This document shows positions 23,474-32,549 of a stretch of DNA of 64,000 bases, in pieces. The stretch lies in contig NZ_BLIN01000005.1 in the NCBI RefSeq assembly GCF_009811555.1, positions 1,249,501-1,313,500 on the forward strand, read 5' to 3'. The translations under genes were made by a program, and so were the position numbers. The DNA comes from Streptomyces caniferus. GTDB taxonomy: Bacteria; Actinomycetota; Actinomycetes; Streptomycetales; Streptomycetaceae. A model generated the notes under the pieces. The model made no database searches and was not told the origin of the DNA. It saw nothing but the letters and a program-made list of their open reading frames with translations. How positions within the stretch are numbered: the stretch's first letter is position 1; the number at the start of each line of letters is the position of its first letter.

Positions 23474-25045
23474 TCACCCCTCCTCCAGCACCGCCATCGC
23501 CGCGTTGTGTCCCGGGATGCCGCTCACTCCCCCGCCGCGCAGCGCACCCGCACCGCACAGGAGGACGTTGGCGTGCGTGGTCGCCACGCCCCAGCGGGCC
23601 GGCGCGGACCGGGCGTCGCCCAGCTCCTCGTCCGACGGATCCGCGTACGGGAACGCCAGGTCGCGGTGGAAGATGTTGCCGCCCGGCAGGCCGAGATCCC
23701 GGTCCAGGTCGAGGGGTGAGCGGGCCTCGATGCAGGGGCGGCCGTCGCCGTCGTGGGCCAGGCAGCCGGCGAGCGGTTCGGCGAGGTGGCGGTCGAGTTC
23801 GGCGAGGGTGGCCGCCAGGAGGCGGTCGCGGGTGGTGTCGTTGTCGGCGGTGAACAGGCTCGCCGGGGCGTGCAGACCGAACAGGGTGAGCGTCTGGTAC
23901 CCCTGCCGCACCAGGTCCGCGCCGAGGATGGAGGGGTCGGTGAGCGAGTGGCAGTAGATCTCGGAGGGCGGGGCGGAGGGCAGGGCGCCGGACGCGGCCT
24001 GCTGGTAGGCGCTCTCCAGCTGGGTGTAGCCCTCGGCGATGTGGAAGGTGCCGGAGAAGGCCTCGCGCGGGTCCACACCGGTGTCGCGCAGCCGCGGCAG
24101 CCGGGTGAGCAGCATATTGACCTTGAGCTGGGCGCCCTCGGCAGGTGGCGGCGGGGCCTCGCCCAGCAGGCGGGCCAGCTCGCGCGGGGCGGCGTTGACG
24201 AGGACCCGGCGGGCGCCGACGGTGCCCTGCTCACAGGTCACCTCCGCGCCGCGGCCGTCCGTCGCGATACCGGTCACCGCGCAGTCGGTGACGATCTCCG
24301 CCCCGGCCCGGCGGGCGGCGTCGGCCAGTGCGTCGGTGAGGGCGCCCATCCCGCCGAGGGGGACGTCCCAGTCGCCGGTGCCGCCGCCGATGACGTGGTA
24401 GAGGAAGCAGCGGTTCTGACGCAGCGACGGATCGTGGGCGGTGGCGAAGGTGCCGATCAGGCCGTCGGTGAGGACCACGCCGCGGACCAGGTCGTCGGTG
24501 AAGGTCTCCTCGACCACCTCCCCCAGGGGGCGTTCGAACAGCGCGTGCCAGGTCGCGTCGTCGTCGACCGTGGCGCGGAGCGCGGCGCGGGTGGGCAGGG
24601 GCTCGGTCAGGGTGGGGAAGACGCGTTCGGCGAGCCGCTGGGTGGTGCCGTAGAAGCGCTGCCAGGCGTCGAACTCGCGCTCCGATCCGGTGAGTTCGGC
24701 GAAAGCGGCACGGGTCCGGCCCTCGCCGCCGCCGACCAGGAGTCCGGTGGGACGGCCGTCGCGGACGGTGGGGGTGTAGGAGGAGACGGTGCGTTTGCGG
24801 ACCGCGAAGCGCAGTCCGAGGTCCCGCACGATCTTCGGTGGCAGCAGGCTGACGAGGTAGGAGTAACGGGACAGCCGGGCGTCGACCCCGGCGAACGCCC
24901 GGGTCGACACAGCGGCACCACCGGTGTGGTCCAGCCGCTCCAGCACCAGCACGCTGCGCCCGGCGCGTGCGAGATAGGCGGCGGCCACCAGTCCGTTGTG
25001 CCCGCCACCGACGATGACCGCGTCATACGAAGTCCGTTCCGGCAT
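23474..25045 (-). CDS. NAD(P)/FAD-dependent oxidoreductase (phytoene-desaturase-like)
   Basis: The 523-residue protein begins MPERTSYDAVIVGGGHNGLV, which contains the Rossmann FAD motif GGGHNG with the usual terminal acid in VLVLERLDHTGG. Central segments (QNRCFLYHVIGGGTGDWDVPLGGMGALTDALADAARRAG) and the C-terminal LLCGAGALRGGGVSGIPGHNAA fit the carotenoid-desaturase/PYROXD2-like family. No carotenoid genes are nearby and the substrate is unknown. The start is the ATG with AAGGGG upstream. It is on the same strand as the NMO gene, with a palindromic operator between them, so it is probably a separate transcript. Confidence 0.8.
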   Translation of the reverse strand: MPERTSYDAVIVGGGHNGLVAAAYLARAGRSVLVLERLDHTGGAAVSTRAFAGVDARLSRYSYLVSLLPPKIVRDLGLRFAVRKRTVSSYTPTVRDGRPTGLLVGGGEGRTRAAFAELTGSEREFDAWQRFYGTTQRLAERVFPTLTEPLPTRAALRATVDDDATWHALFERPLGEVVEETFTDDLVRGVVLTDGLIGTFATAHDPSLRQNRCFLYHVIGGGTGDWDVPLGGMGALTDALADAARRAGAEIVTDCAVTGIATDGRGAEVTCEQGTVGARRVLVNAAPRELARLLGEAPPPPAEGAQLKVNMLLTRLPRLRDTGVDPREAFSGTFHIAEGYTQLESAYQQAASGALPSAPPSEIYCHSLTDPSILGADLVRQGYQTLTLFGLHAPASLFTADNDTTRDRLLAATLAELDRHLAEPLAGCLAHDGDGRPCIEARSPLDLDRDLGLPGGNIFHRDLAFPYADPSDEELGDARSAPARWGVATTHANVLLCGAGALRGGGVSGIPGHNAAMAVLEEG

Positions 25046-25224
25046 GCCCCTTGGTAGCACGCGGTGATCTCGGTCGCCAGGTGCAGGCGGCTGAAACCTT
25101 CACCCGGGCCGGTGCGGCTTCTTGACCGGGCATGGGGCTGCTCCTAGCGTCCGGCCGTGCTCCGCCCCGGCACCGCACCCGCCACCCGCTCCGCAGGCCG
25201 TCCCGCCCACCCGTGAGGTGACCC

Positions 25225-26532
25225 GTGTCCCACTCGTCGGTACCCCGCATCGGCCGCACCTTCGCCGGACTGACCGCCGTCGCCACCTGCTCGGCCGGGC
25301 TGCTCGCGGCCCCCGCGCCCGCCTCCGCCGCCCCAGACCCGGGCCGCGCGCCCGGGGCCAGACCGGCCGCCGGGGCCTATCCGAACCTGGCCCCGAGACC
25401 CCCGATGGGCTGGAACAACTGGTCGTACTACATGTGCGACCTCAACGAGAAGATCGTCCTCGACAACGCGCGGGCACTGGTCCGTTCGGGACTGGCGGAG
25501 CGTGGCTACCGCACCGTCACCGTCGACGACTGCTGGATGAGCAGACAGCGCGGCCCCCGCGGCGAGCTGACGGCGGACCCGGCGAAGTTCCCGCACGGCA
25601 TGGCCTACCTCGGGCAGCAGCTGCACCGCATGGGACTGAAGTTCGGGATCTACGAGGATGTCGGCACCCTCACCTGTGAGAAATATCCGGGCAGTCTCGG
25701 CCATTTCCGGGAGGATGCGGAGCTGTTCGCCCGCTGGAAGGTCGACTACGTCAAGGCGGACGGCTGCAATGTGCCGGTCGCCCCGGGACACACCAAGGAG
25801 GAGACCTACCGGGACCTCTACGGGCAGATGAGCCGTGCGCTGCGGGCCACCGGCCGCCCGATCACCTTCTCGGTGTCGGCGCCGGCCTACTTCCAGTTCG
25901 ACGGTGACAGCGTCTGGCACCGGGTCATCGGCTGGTCGGCCGAGCTCGGCAATCTGTGGCGGGGCGGGCGGGACGTGGCGCTCCAGAAGAGCACCCCGGC
26001 CGCGAAGTGGTCGTCCATCGTCTACAACTTCCGCTACAACGCCCGGCTGGCCGCCCTGCAGAGCCCCGGCCGCTGGAACGACCCGGACTTCCTGCTGGCC
26101 GGCGACTCGGGCCTGACGCGGCAGGAGATGCAGAGCCAGATGTCGCTGTGGGCGATGATGGCCGCCCCCCTGATCTCCAGCACGGACATCGGCGATCTGT
26201 CCCCGGCGGCACGCAAGGTGCTCGGCAACAAGAAGGTCATCGCCGTCGACCAGGACGCGCTCGGTGCCCAGGGAACCGTCGTGCAGCAGGACGACGGCTC
26301 CGCGGTGCTGGCCAAGCCGCTCAAGAACGGCGACTGGGCGATCGCCCTGTTCAACTCGGGCGACACGCCGCGCACCCTGTCGGTCACGGCGGACACGGCC
26401 GGACTGCCACAGACCGGGTCCTACCGGCTGCACGACCTGGTCAGCGGGCACCGGACGCACAGCGACGACACGATCGTGGCGCGCGAGGTGCCGCCGCACA
26501 GCACGGTGCTCTACCGCGTCACCCCGGACTGA
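25225..26532 (+). CDS. Secreted alpha-galactosidase (glycoside hydrolase family 27)
   Basis: The 435-residue enzyme starts at GTG after GAGGTG and has a signal peptide (about 1-35, ending in ASAAPDPG). GH27 landmarks are PPMGWNNWSYYMC, YRTVTVDDCWM, LKFGIYEDVGTLTC and DYVKADGCN, in which Asp179 is the nucleophile. GNLWRGGRDV supplies Asp250 as acid/base. A beta-sandwich domain follows from about 345 (VVQQDDGSAVLAKPLKNGDWAIALFN). It should release terminal alpha-galactose from galactomannan or oligosaccharides outside the cell. It is a single gene ending in a strong hairpin. Confidence 0.9.
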   Translation: MSHSSVPRIGRTFAGLTAVATCSAGLLAAPAPASAAPDPGRAPGARPAAGAYPNLAPRPPMGWNNWSYYMCDLNEKIVLDNARALVRSGLAERGYRTVTVDDCWMSRQRGPRGELTADPAKFPHGMAYLGQQLHRMGLKFGIYEDVGTLTCEKYPGSLGHFREDAELFARWKVDYVKADGCNVPVAPGHTKEETYRDLYGQMSRALRATGRPITFSVSAPAYFQFDGDSVWHRVIGWSAELGNLWRGGRDVALQKSTPAAKWSSIVYNFRYNARLAALQSPGRWNDPDFLLAGDSGLTRQEMQSQMSLWAMMAAPLISSTDIGDLSPAARKVLGNKKVIAVDQDALGAQGTVVQQDDGSAVLAKPLKNGDWAIALFNSGDTPRTLSVTADTAGLPQTGSYRLHDLVSGHRTHSDDTIVAREVPPHSTVLYRVTPD

Positions 26533-26539
26533 CCCGGTC

Positions 26540-26576
26540 ACCGCGGGCCGCCCGGCTCATACGGGTGGCCCGCGGT
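26540..26576. terminator. Bidirectional hairpin between alpha-galactosidase and kinase genes
   Basis: Fifteen-base arms (26540-26554, 26562-26576) with one mismatch enclose GCTCATA. It stands between convergent stops at 26532 and 26608. Confidence 0.8.
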
Positions 26577-26607
26577 CGGTCCCTCCCCCAAGGGGTGCCG
26601 TCTCCTA

Positions 26608-28722
26608 TCACCGGCGTACGGCGCGCTCCCGGCGCAGTGCCGCGACCCGGCGGTGGAGGGCGGCCGCCTCGTCGGCCCGGCCCAGTTGTTCCAGGCACTG
26701 GGCCAGGTCGCCGTAGCTGGCCAGGGCGTCGAGATGGGCGGCCCCCAGGACCCGTTCACGGGCGTCGGCGACCTCGCGGTAGAGGTCCAGCGCCTCGTCC
26801 CAGCGGCCGAGCCAGCCGAGCGCCACGGCGGTCTCCCGGCGGCTGACCAGGGTGTCGGGGTGGTCGGGGCCGAGCACCCGCACCCGTGCCCCGGCGACCT
26901 CCCGAGCCTCCAGCAGCGCCTCCTGCCAGCGGTTCTGCCGTCCGAGGTTGACGCCCAGGCCGTGCCGGGCCCGCAGCGTCTCCGGGTCGTCCGCGCCCTG
27001 GGCACGGGTACGGGCGGCGGCCAGGTCCCGGTAGAGCGCCAGGGCCTCGCCGCTCCGGCCGAGCCGGCCGAGGCCGATGCCGACCTCGTAGCGGGCGGCG
27101 AGGGTGTCGGGGTGGTCGGGGCCCAGCGCCTCGGTACGCGCCTGTGCGATGTCCCGGTAGGTGTGCAGCGCCTCCGTCCACAGGCCCAACCGGCCCATGA
27201 CATGGGCGAGTTCGCAGCGGGTGGCGAGGGTGTCCGGGTGATACGCACCGAGCACCCGGGCGCGGGCCTCGGCCACCTCCCGGGCCAGGGCACGGCAGTC
27301 CTCCAGCCGGCCCAGCCGGCCGAGGTTCAGCGCGACGTGGTGACGGCAGCTCAGCGAGTCGGGGTGGTCGGGGCCCAGCGCGCGTTCCCGGCCCGCCAGC
27401 ACCTCGGCGTAGACCTGATGCGCCTCGAAGCTCCGGCCGAGACGGCTCAGGGCGTGGCCGGCCTCCAGGCGGCTGGTGAGGGTGTCGGGGTGGTCGGGGC
27501 CCAGGAGCCGTTCGCGCTCCGCGGCGAGCGCACGGTGTGCCTCGCCGGCCTCCTCCCAGCGGCCCAGCCCGCCGAGGTTCAGCGCGGCGGTGTGCCGGCC
27601 GGCCAGCGCGGCGAGGGTGGCGCGGCGGTCGTCCGGCGGTGCCGGGCTGGCGATGCCGGCGGGCGGGGACACGTCGTCGCCCTGCGGCTCCCGCCCACCG
27701 GTCCAGGTGTCGGTCAGGGCCGTGGCGGCCCGGTCCGCCGGGTACCCGTACGGCCGTCGTGCGGGGCCCGCCGGGGAGCCGAGGGTCATGCCGCGGGTCC
27801 AGGAGGGCAGCCGCCGGGCGGGGACCGTCCGGTCTTCCGGGCCGGCCGCGACGTCCCGCCCGGCCTGCGGATGGCGGGCGTCGGCGAGGCGTTTGCCCAG
27901 CTCGTCGGCGTCCCTGGGGCGGTCTTCGGGGTCCTTGGCGAGCAGTTCGAGGATGATGCGCTCGTAGGCCTCGGGAAGATCGGGGCGGAGCGTACGGGGC
28001 GGCTTGGGTGCCATGTCCCGGTGCCCGACGAGCACCGCCCAGGCATCGCCCAGGTCGAAGGGCGGCACGCCGGTGGCGATCTCGTACAGCACACAGCCGA
28101 GGGAGTAGAGGTCGCTGCGGTGGTCGACGCCGTGGGCGCCGATCTGTTCGGGCGACATGTAGTGCGGACTGCCCATGGCGATACCGGTGCCGGTGAGACG
28201 GGCGGTGAAGCCGATGTCGTGGCCGAGACGGGCGATGCCGAAATCGCAGATCTTGACCGTGCCGTCGGCGGTCCGGACGATGTTCGCCGGTTTGAGATCG
28301 CGGTGTACGACGGCTTGTTCGTGGGTGTACGCGAGCGCGGCGGTGACCTGCTCGGCGATCTCGGCGAGGTCGGGTACGGGCAGCGGCTGGCGGCGGCTGT
28401 CGTCCAGCAGCTGGCTGAGGTTCCGGCCGCTGAGCAGCTCCATGACGATGAAGAGGGTGCCGTCGTCCTCACCGAAGTCATGGACGACGGTGATCCCGCG
28501 GTGCTGGAGCGCGGCGGCGACCCGCGCCTCGCGGCGGAAACGTTCGCGCAGCACCTGCAGGAACGAGGGTTCGTGGCGCGGCCCCGTGGGCTTGAGGCAT
28601 TTGACCGCGACCTGCCGGCCCAGCGACTCGTCGCGGGCCCGCCACACCTCCCCCATGCCGCCGCGCCCGATGGTGTCGAGCAGTCGGTAACGCCGTTGGA
28701 TCAGTCTCTTTCCCGCCACCAT
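26608..28722 (-). CDS. Serine/threonine protein kinase with C-terminal tetratricopeptide repeats
   Basis: The 704-residue protein starts MVAGKRLIQRRYRLLDTIG. Hanks-type kinase motifs are clear: GRGGMGEV (19-26), VAVK with Lys41, HRDLKPANI with the catalytic Asp, and DFGIARL. The kinase domain covers about 12-275, followed by a disordered Pro/Arg linker (about 280-360). About eight TPR units of roughly 42 residues follow, each with the LGPDHPDTL-type motif found in Streptomyces kinase and NB-ARC proteins. No transmembrane or PASTA domain is present, so it is cytosolic. TPRs probably select substrates. No cognate substrate gene is recognisable. Confidence 0.85.
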   Translation of the reverse strand: MVAGKRLIQRRYRLLDTIGRGGMGEVWRARDESLGRQVAVKCLKPTGPRHEPSFLQVLRERFRREARVAAALQHRGITVVHDFGEDDGTLFIVMELLSGRNLSQLLDDSRRQPLPVPDLAEIAEQVTAALAYTHEQAVVHRDLKPANIVRTADGTVKICDFGIARLGHDIGFTARLTGTGIAMGSPHYMSPEQIGAHGVDHRSDLYSLGCVLYEIATGVPPFDLGDAWAVLVGHRDMAPKPPRTLRPDLPEAYERIILELLAKDPEDRPRDADELGKRLADARHPQAGRDVAAGPEDRTVPARRLPSWTRGMTLGSPAGPARRPYGYPADRAATALTDTWTGGREPQGDDVSPPAGIASPAPPDDRRATLAALAGRHTAALNLGGLGRWEEAGEAHRALAAERERLLGPDHPDTLTSRLEAGHALSRLGRSFEAHQVYAEVLAGRERALGPDHPDSLSCRHHVALNLGRLGRLEDCRALAREVAEARARVLGAYHPDTLATRCELAHVMGRLGLWTEALHTYRDIAQARTEALGPDHPDTLAARYEVGIGLGRLGRSGEALALYRDLAAARTRAQGADDPETLRARHGLGVNLGRQNRWQEALLEAREVAGARVRVLGPDHPDTLVSRRETAVALGWLGRWDEALDLYREVADARERVLGAAHLDALASYGDLAQCLEQLGRADEAAALHRRVAALRRERAVRR

Positions 28723-28747
28723 GAATCGCCGCCCCCGTCCCCCGTGG

Positions 28748-29644
28748 TCAGCCGCGCAGTTCCCCCTGCGTGTCCTTCGGCCCGTCCAGTATGGCGGCGG
28801 AAGGGCGGAGCTTGTAGGGCGCTGGGCGGGTGCCGGGGCCGAGTCGTGCAACGGCGCGCAGGATGTGCCGGGGCGGGAGCTGCCAGCGGACGGTGGGCGG
28901 AATGGCGCGTAGGAGGCGTCCGGTGGCCCGGAGCCGTCGGGTGACGGTGGCGGGCGGGGGCGCGGGGCGCCCGTAGAGCTCCTGGGCATACGCCGGGAGC
29001 GCGCCGTAGGCGAGCCCTGCCACCCGCTGCCAGAGCACGGCGCGGGCCGGCACGAGGGGCACCGGGGTCGGCGGCCTGCGCAGGAACCCGTCCACCTCGC
29101 AGGCCTCGGGGGTCAGCGCCAACTCGGGCCGGACGCGGGCGAAGTAGGCGGCGAGCGCGGCCCGGCTGCCGGGTACACCGGCCGGGTCGAGGCCGACGAG
29201 CCGGGCGCTCTCGCGCTGCTCGTGGAGGTAGGCGTCGGCGTGGGCGTCGGTGAGGGGGTAGCCGGAGCGGCGCAGTACGTGCAGGTAGGAGTCGACTTCC
29301 GCGCAGTGCACCCACAGCAGCAGATCCGGCTGGTCGACGCCGTAGCGCTCGCCGGTGGCGGGGTCGGTGGCGGACAGCAGGCGGTGGATGCGACGGACCC
29401 TGGCACCGGCCTGTTCGGCGGCGTCGGTGGTGTCGTAGGTGAGGGTGCCGACGAATCGGGCGGTCCGCATGAGGCGGCCCCAGGCGTCCCGCCGGAAGTC
29501 CGAGTTCTGCAGGACACCGCGCACCGCGCGCGGGTGCAGCGCCTGGAGGTAGAGCGCACGGACGCCCGCGATCCACATCATCGGATCGCTGTGCATCTGC
29601 CAGGTCACGGAGCGGGGCCCGAAGAGCCCCGGGTCGCCTGCCAC
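28748..29644 (-). CDS. Oxygenase MpaB family protein (DUF2236)
   Basis: The 298-residue protein is assigned a GTG start because GGGAGG stands 8 bases upstream. The longer open frame is low-complexity Arg/Pro sequence. FGPRSVTWQMHSDPMMWIAGVRALYLQALHPRA is the DUF2236 signature, and LLLWVHCAEVDSYLHVLRRSG and DVDGFL-like later segments fit the family. MpaB-type proteins are haem-binding oxygenases, or the related latex-clearing protein fold; HP and HCAEVD histidines could be ligands. The function is unknown. The gene is close to the kinase gene on the same strand (26-base gap). Confidence 0.8.
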   Translation of the reverse strand: MAGDPGLFGPRSVTWQMHSDPMMWIAGVRALYLQALHPRAVRGVLQNSDFRRDAWGRLMRTARFVGTLTYDTTDAAEQAGARVRRIHRLLSATDPATGERYGVDQPDLLLWVHCAEVDSYLHVLRRSGYPLTDAHADAYLHEQRESARLVGLDPAGVPGSRAALAAYFARVRPELALTPEACEVDGFLRRPPTPVPLVPARAVLWQRVAGLAYGALPAYAQELYGRPAPPPATVTRRLRATGRLLRAIPPTVRWQLPPRHILRAVARLGPGTRPAPYKLRPSAAILDGPKDTQGELRG

Positions 29645-29979
29645 CCACCACACCTCCCGCCGCCGGATCCGACGCCTGACGGCAGCCGTCCCCGGACACC
29701 TCGATGAGCTGCCCCGATGCCGGGCCCCGCAGGCCCCGGCACGCCGCGGCCGCTCCCTCGTCGACGTGTTCCCATTGTCGATCCCGCAACGGCCCACCCG
29801 CATCATCGCTCGATGAGCCTCAGCACGACAGGCCCACAGGCCCACGGGCACGCAGACCCGCAGCCCCACAGGCGCGGTCCGGCCGGCCACCGGCGGCGGG
29901 TACGCGCGGGTGCTGTTGCCCCCGTGGCACCGCGCCGGCCCAAGAGTCCGGAGCCGACGCGGCCGGCCGGTCAGCCCGG
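29645..29979. other. Non-coding gap, 335 bases
   Basis: Low-complexity sequence rich in C and G lies between the DUF2236 start and the glycosyltransferase stop. It has several imperfect short repeats (GGTCAGCC-like, CCCACAGG-like). I see no convincing ribosome site, gene, tRNA or strong hairpin, although a DUF2236 promoter must lie at its left end. Confidence 0.6.
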
Positions 29980-32307
29980 TCAGCCGGTCAGCTCGACGTC
30001 GGGCCGCCCGGACGGGTGCTCCGCCGGGCCCGTGGGAACGGCGCCCTCCACCCTGCGGGCGGCCTCGCGCGGGGAGGGCGCGACCGTGCGCTCGGACAGC
30101 GGAAGCGGGGCGGGACTCGGGTCCTCGGCGCCGAGGAAGGTCCGGCGGACCACCCGCTCGGCGGCGTGACCGTCGTCCCACGGGCAGAATCGCGCGCGGA
30201 ACGCGGCACGCAGCTCCCCGGCTTCCGTGCCGTTCCAGCGGCCGCTGCGAAACGCCTCGATCAGCTCGTCCTCGTCGGTCGCGACGACCCCGGGGGTCTC
30301 ACCCGGCCTTCCCGAGAGCAGGTCGAAGGTGACGCCCCGGGAGCGGACGTAAGTCTCCCAGTCGTCGGCGTAGTTGATGATCGGCCGGTCGAGGGCGGCG
30401 TAGTCGAACATGATCGACGAGTAGTCCGTGACCAGCGCGTCCGCGGCGAGGCACAGCTCCTCCACCGAAGGATGCCGGGAGACATCGATCAGCGCGCCCT
30501 GCTCCTGGAGCTGCTGGAGCCGCGGGTCCTGGTCGTAGAAGTAGTGCGTACGGACCAGCAGGACGACGTCCGGGCCGAGCGCCCTGGTGATCTTCTCCAA
30601 ATCCAGCCGCGGCACATAGCCGACTTGGAAGTCGCGCACCGTCGGGGCGTAGAGGACCGCGGTGCTGCCGGGTGCGATCCCCAGCCGCGCACGGATGTCG
30701 AGCACCTCCTGGGCGCCGGTCCGGAAGAAGACGTCGTTGCGCGGATAGCCGGCGTCGACCGACTCGAAGCCGCAGGGGTAGACCCGCTCCCACTGCTCGG
30801 TGGAGTGCTGGTTGGACGAGACCGACAGGTCCCAGCGGTCGGCGCGTTCGAGCAGCTTGCGCATGCTCATGCCCTTGGCGGCGGCCGGGTACTTCTGCTG
30901 GTCGATCCCCATGCGCTTGAGCGGGGTGCCGTGGTGGGTCTGGAGGTGGACCTGGCCCGGGCGCTTGACCAGGTGGTCGGCGAAGTTGACGTTGTTCACG
31001 AAGTACGTGGCGCGCGCCATCACCTCCCAGTAGCGCGGGGAGCCGACGACGACGTGGTCCATGCCGTCCGGCAGCGTGTCCACGAGGTCCTCGCGCACCA
31101 CCCACACACCGTGGAGGTGCGGCACCAGCTCCTTGGCCTTTTCGTAGACCGCGAGCGGGTTGCAGGACGGGGTGCGGTTCCAATAGGCGCTGAAGACCGC
31201 GAGGCCGGGGTCGAGGGGGCGCCGGCGCTGCATCGCGTACGACACCGACGCGGCACGCCTGCTCATGGCGCCCTGGGCCGTGCGCAGACGCTGCCGGCCG
31301 CTCTCGCGGGTGCGGTTCACCAGGCCGAGTGCCTGGAAGGCGCGGTACGAACCGCGTTCCAGCGCCTGGAACTGCCGGGCGTCGACATCCTCGGGCGGGG
31401 TGAACCCGGCCGGCTTGTGCCGCCGGTACATCGCCGCGGCCCGATGGAAGTACTCGGGCCGGTCCCCGACCGGAACGCGGCTCTCGCGCGCGCCGGTGAA
31501 CAGGAAGTGACTGACCATCCGCTCGAAGAACAGCGGTCGCAGATGATCCAGATCGGGCCGGCCGTCGAGGAACTCGAAGAGCCGTTGGTACTGCTCGAAT
31601 ATGGTGAAGTGCTTGCGGCCCGGCGTCTTCATGGAATTGCCGTGGCGGCGCTGGCGGTATTCGACGCAGGCGTGGTCCAGGCACACCGCGCGCTCGGCGG
31701 TGAGCATGGTGGTGTACACCATGAGGGCGTCCTCGTAGAGCCCGTCGGTGTACCGGAAGCCGTTGTCCACGAAGAAGTCGCGCCGGAACGCCCGGTTCCA
31801 CACCACCGCGAACATCTGCAGGAACTCGGTGCGCTCAGCGGGCCGGAACACCTCCGCTCCCGCCGCGGCGAGCAGTTCGCGGGCGGCGCTCGGCTTGACC
31901 TCGTGCCACCAGTAGCTCCGCACATGGTCGAAGAGCAGAAGGTCCGGGTCCTCGGCCCCGGCCAGCCGGTCGGCCATCGCCCGCAACGAACCAGGAGTCA
32001 GGGTGTCGTCACTGTCGAGGAACAACAGGTAGTCCCCGCTCGCACGGTCCACCCCGGTGTTGCGGGCCGCCCCGATGCCGCGGTTCTCCTCATGGCGCAC
32101 GGTGATCACCCGCGGGTCGCGGGCGGCGTACTCCGCCAGGATCTCGCCGCTCCGGTCCGGCGAACGGTCATCGACCGCGATGACCTCGAAGTCGGCGAAG
32201 TCCTGTGCCAGCAACGAGTTCAGGCACGCACGAAGAAAGCCCTGCACATTGAACACGGGAACGATGATGCTGAAACGCGGGGCGGATCTGAGGCCCGTCT
32301 CGGGCAT
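29980..32307 (-). CDS. Bifunctional glycosyltransferase family 2 / CDP-glycerol glycerophosphotransferase-like protein
   Basis: The 775-residue protein starts MPETGLRSAPRFSIIVPVFN. The N-terminal GT-A domain (about 10-230) has DFEVIAVDDRSPDRSG and the metal-binding LFLDSDD. The C-terminal domain (about 380-700) is TagF/TarF-like, with HHGTPLKRMGID, LYAPTVRDFQ and VTDYSSIMFDYAALDRPIINY. Such fusions build wall teichoic acid-like glycerol- or ribitol-phosphate polymers, with one part adding sugars and the other polyol phosphates. No other cell-wall polymer genes are nearby, so it works away from its pathway or on a minor polymer. GAGGAG precedes the start by about 10 bases. Confidence 0.85.
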   Translation of the reverse strand: MPETGLRSAPRFSIIVPVFNVQGFLRACLNSLLAQDFADFEVIAVDDRSPDRSGEILAEYAARDPRVITVRHEENRGIGAARNTGVDRASGDYLLFLDSDDTLTPGSLRAMADRLAGAEDPDLLLFDHVRSYWWHEVKPSAARELLAAAGAEVFRPAERTEFLQMFAVVWNRAFRRDFFVDNGFRYTDGLYEDALMVYTTMLTAERAVCLDHACVEYRQRRHGNSMKTPGRKHFTIFEQYQRLFEFLDGRPDLDHLRPLFFERMVSHFLFTGARESRVPVGDRPEYFHRAAAMYRRHKPAGFTPPEDVDARQFQALERGSYRAFQALGLVNRTRESGRQRLRTAQGAMSRRAASVSYAMQRRRPLDPGLAVFSAYWNRTPSCNPLAVYEKAKELVPHLHGVWVVREDLVDTLPDGMDHVVVGSPRYWEVMARATYFVNNVNFADHLVKRPGQVHLQTHHGTPLKRMGIDQQKYPAAAKGMSMRKLLERADRWDLSVSSNQHSTEQWERVYPCGFESVDAGYPRNDVFFRTGAQEVLDIRARLGIAPGSTAVLYAPTVRDFQVGYVPRLDLEKITRALGPDVVLLVRTHYFYDQDPRLQQLQEQGALIDVSRHPSVEELCLAADALVTDYSSIMFDYAALDRPIINYADDWETYVRSRGVTFDLLSGRPGETPGVVATDEDELIEAFRSGRWNGTEAGELRAAFRARFCPWDDGHAAERVVRRTFLGAEDPSPAPLPLSERTVAPSPREAARRVEGAVPTGPAEHPSGRPDVELTG

Positions 32308-32549
32308 GGCGACGTTGCTCCTCGAAGGTGTCGGCCTCAAGACGACGGCCTGGATTTTCTACGACCGAGAGTGGGACAACCACCGCCACCCAAAGGTTGC
32401 GCGCGGGCCGCGCGCAGTGCTTGTGGTGGCTGCCGCACGTCGGACGATGCCCCACGGCAGGGCCGGCCTTGGGCTGCTGCACCGCGGACCCGGCGGCATC
32501 ACGCTTTGGCGATCGGTACGCGCGAGCGAGGAGGCCGCGTTGCGCCGCT

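Noticed and set aside
25925..25980. Loss of the alpha-galactosidase acid/base residue
   Set aside because: At first the usual R-x-x-x-D-I motif seemed absent, but GNLWRGGRDV aligns with GNSWRTTGDI-type sites and keeps the Asp (Asp250).
29645..29979. Small gene in the 335-base gap beside the glycosyltransferase
   Set aside because: Open frames there are Pro/Arg/His-rich and lack ribosome sites; the one reading MSLSTTGPQAHGHADPQ shows no domain or hydrophobic core.
32308..32549. Gene or RNA in the gap between glycosyltransferase and FadE genes
   Set aside because: Open frames on both strands are low-complexity and lack start signals. Some AT-rich bases near 32350-32370 probably belong to the glycosyltransferase promoter.
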